Positions 62,771 through 64,000 of a stretch of DNA of 64,000 nt are shown here, piece by piece (positions within the stretch are counted from its first letter, which is position 1; every line of letters starts with the position of its first letter). The notes beneath the pieces were generated by a model. That model was not told where the DNA came from and ran no database searches. It saw only the letters and a program-made list of their open reading frames with translations. Source of the DNA: Erythroxylum novogranatense (Eukaryota; Streptophyta; Magnoliopsida; Malpighiales; Erythroxylaceae); assembly GCA_029891385.1 (NCBI GenBank), contig CM057228.1, positions 54,089,783 through 54,153,782 of the forward strand. The letters run 5' to 3'. The position numbers and the translations under genes were made by a program.

Positions 62771-62782
62771 GCTCTGATACCA
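62771..62782 (-). promoter_or_regulatory. Primer binding site of element F
   Basis: The plus strand reads GCTCTGATACCA, the exact reverse complement of TGGTATCAGAGC, two bases from the 5' LTR. Confidence 0.93.
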
Positions 62783-62784
62783 AT

Positions 62785-63893
62785 TGAAGTGAATCACACG
62801 TTAATACACTGCTTATAAAACGATATAGAATGTATGAGAAGGGGGTTTGAATTGTGTATTCCCCTTTTTTGAAAATCTTTCAAAAACTTTTGTTAGAAAT
62901 AAAATACTTTTCATAATTTTTGTTAGATTCTAATTAATCAAAAAATTTGTTTACTAACTAAGTAATGATAAAACTTGAATCTAAAAGAGATATAGAGTAA
63001 GAGTAGTTAACACAGTGATTTATCCTGGTTCACCCCAAACCGTGGGCTACGTCCAGTCCTCAGAATTCTTTCTGAGATTTCCACTATCTCTTCAACTTTT
63101 ACAAGTATTCTTTGCGAGCCTTTTTAGGTCTCTACAACCAGTATTCTTTGACACTTAGCCTCTGCAGGCTATCTGTACCACTTTTTCACAGATAAGTGTT
63201 TGAACACTTGTTAAAGTAAAATAGCTCTCAGCTAATTTGAACAGAATATTTTTACGATCACGTAGATGTTAATCTGCTAATTCTTCAATTATTCAACTTT
63301 TCAACTTTTTTAACTAACTAACTTTGCAATCTTTGACTTCGACTTGTATTTATAACCTTCGTCTCCAACTGCTTCTTGATTCTTGTTTCTTGAATCTTAT
63401 TTCTTTACAGAAACGGTTAATCAGTTGAGTTTCAGAATTAACCCGAATCGACTCTTAAATCGCTTCTCAATTCAGCGTCTTTCTGCATTTTACTACTATG
63501 TCTCCGTCTGCGTCTGTATTTCTCTTTTCGTATGTGTCTTTAATGTGCATCTGCATCTGCTTTATTGTATGTCTGCACTGCTTCGTCTGTGTTGCTTCGT
63601 CTGTGTTTATTTTGTATCTGCGTCTGTTTATTTCTTTTGCGTTCTTCGTATACGTCTTATTGTGCGTCTGCGTCTGTATTTGTATTTCTTCATCTGTATT
63701 ACTTAAATGCTCGCTTTGCTTCTTCAGTATTGCTTGCTCGTACATTCTTTCAATTCGGTATACGTGGTTCTGCGTCTTCATCTTATTTCTATTAAATCGC
63801 TTCTTTGTCGCTTAAATCGCTTTTGTTTTTCTTTTATTTTGCTCTTTGTTATACATCAAAATTAAATCTAAGTAAAGTCATTTTGACTTAACA
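62785..63893 (-). repeat. 5' LTR of element F
   Basis: 1109 bp, closely matching 54208-55311, with a minus-strand TATA box at 63347-63355. Differences cluster in the CGTCTG-repeat zone 63475-63820, where several CGTCTG units are replaced by AAATCG. Confidence 0.93.
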
Positions 63894-64000
63894 ACCCTCC
63901 CTTCCTCCACTCTTTTGCTTATAAGTTGGCCATCCGACCTCCGATTGACTTAATTTTTGAAGCGTCGGATTTGTAAGACATTTATCTACCTCTCCATGAG

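Larger units (their letters stand above)
54208..63893 (-). mobile_element. Element F: Sirevirus-like copia retrotransposon, complete in layout, disabled
   Basis: The 9.7 kb element starts TGAAGTGAATC, ends TTGACTTAACA, and is flanked by ACCCT at 54203-54207 and 63894-63898. On the minus strand the order is 5' LTR, exact tRNA-Met PBS, gag, protease, integrase, reverse transcriptase, RNase H, an extra env-like region, polypurine tract, 3' LTR. The extra region between pol and the tract, together with AAAAAGGGGGAGAT, is typical of the SIRE/Maximus lineage. Several frameshifts and stops disable it. It lies within element I. Confidence 0.92.
51988..64000 (+). mobile_element. Element I: long-LTR element of the A/E type, incomplete, split by F
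   Basis: It starts TGTAATTTAACATTCC and continues CCGGTGGGGAGGTTAG, alignable with the start of E. The left segment is 51988-54207; after F it resumes at 63894 with the block CGACCTCCGATTGACTTAA, which aligns with C at about 32250. Donor-like TTAG|GTAAGA is at 52757. The right end is outside the window, so solo or full-length status is unknown. There is no coding sequence. Confidence 0.75.

Noticed and set aside
62771..62782. tRNA gene fragment
   Set aside because: The match to tRNA-Met is only the 12-nt primer binding site; there is no cloverleaf.

Overview
The window looks like gene-free, AT-rich pericentromeric or other heterochromatic DNA from a flowering plant. It is almost entirely LTR retrotransposons inserted into one another. 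I see no intact host gene, tRNA, rRNA or CRISPR array. The plant assignment rests on the element types: Ty1/copia elements primed by initiator-tRNA-Met, a Sirevirus-like copia with an env-like region, and Ty3/gypsy-like elements with LTRs of 3.6-5.7 kb. I cannot name the species.

Layout. (1) 1-5153: unrecognised relic DNA split by element A, a 3.6 kb solo LTR (419-4055, TSD ATCCA). (2) 5154-48007: element H, an old minus-strand copia-like retrotransposon that carries every insertion in the middle of the window. Its 3' LTR is 5154-6746 and its 5' LTR is spread over 30256-48007; the putative TSD is CTAGA. Its internal part holds element B (6955-22394, TSD GAGAC), which has two 4.6 kb LTRs around only 482 bp. 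The second LTR of B holds element D (13677-19383, solo LTR, TSD TTAAT). The 5' LTR of H holds C (30697-35464, solo LTR, TSD AATTA), E (35619-39693, solo LTR, TSD TATTA) and G (40463-47746, a rearranged copia, TSD AAAAC). (3) 48013-51034: a decayed LINE and a degenerate retrotransposon ORF. (4) 51035 to the end: a copia 5' end on the plus strand (J), broken by a long-LTR element (I, from 51988), which is broken by F (54208-63893, TSD ACCCT), a complete but disabled Sirevirus-like copia on the minus strand.

How the parts relate. Insertions are dated relative to one another by what they interrupt: H before B before D; H before C, E and G; J before I before F. The coding capacity left is that of G and F (gag, protease, integrase, reverse transcriptase, RNase H, and an env-like region in F), all broken by stops or frameshifts. 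The long-LTR elements A-E and I code for nothing recognisable but share an architecture: a TATA-like box in most, a purine-rich leader, a GTAAG splice-donor-like site and, 1.3-3 kb further on, a pyrimidine-AG acceptor-like site. The B/D branch also has small conserved hairpins, including a duplicated 31-nt hairpin with a compensatory base-pair change. These LTR features, and the structure of G (a copy of its target flank lies between its internal region and one LTR), are the most unusual signals here.
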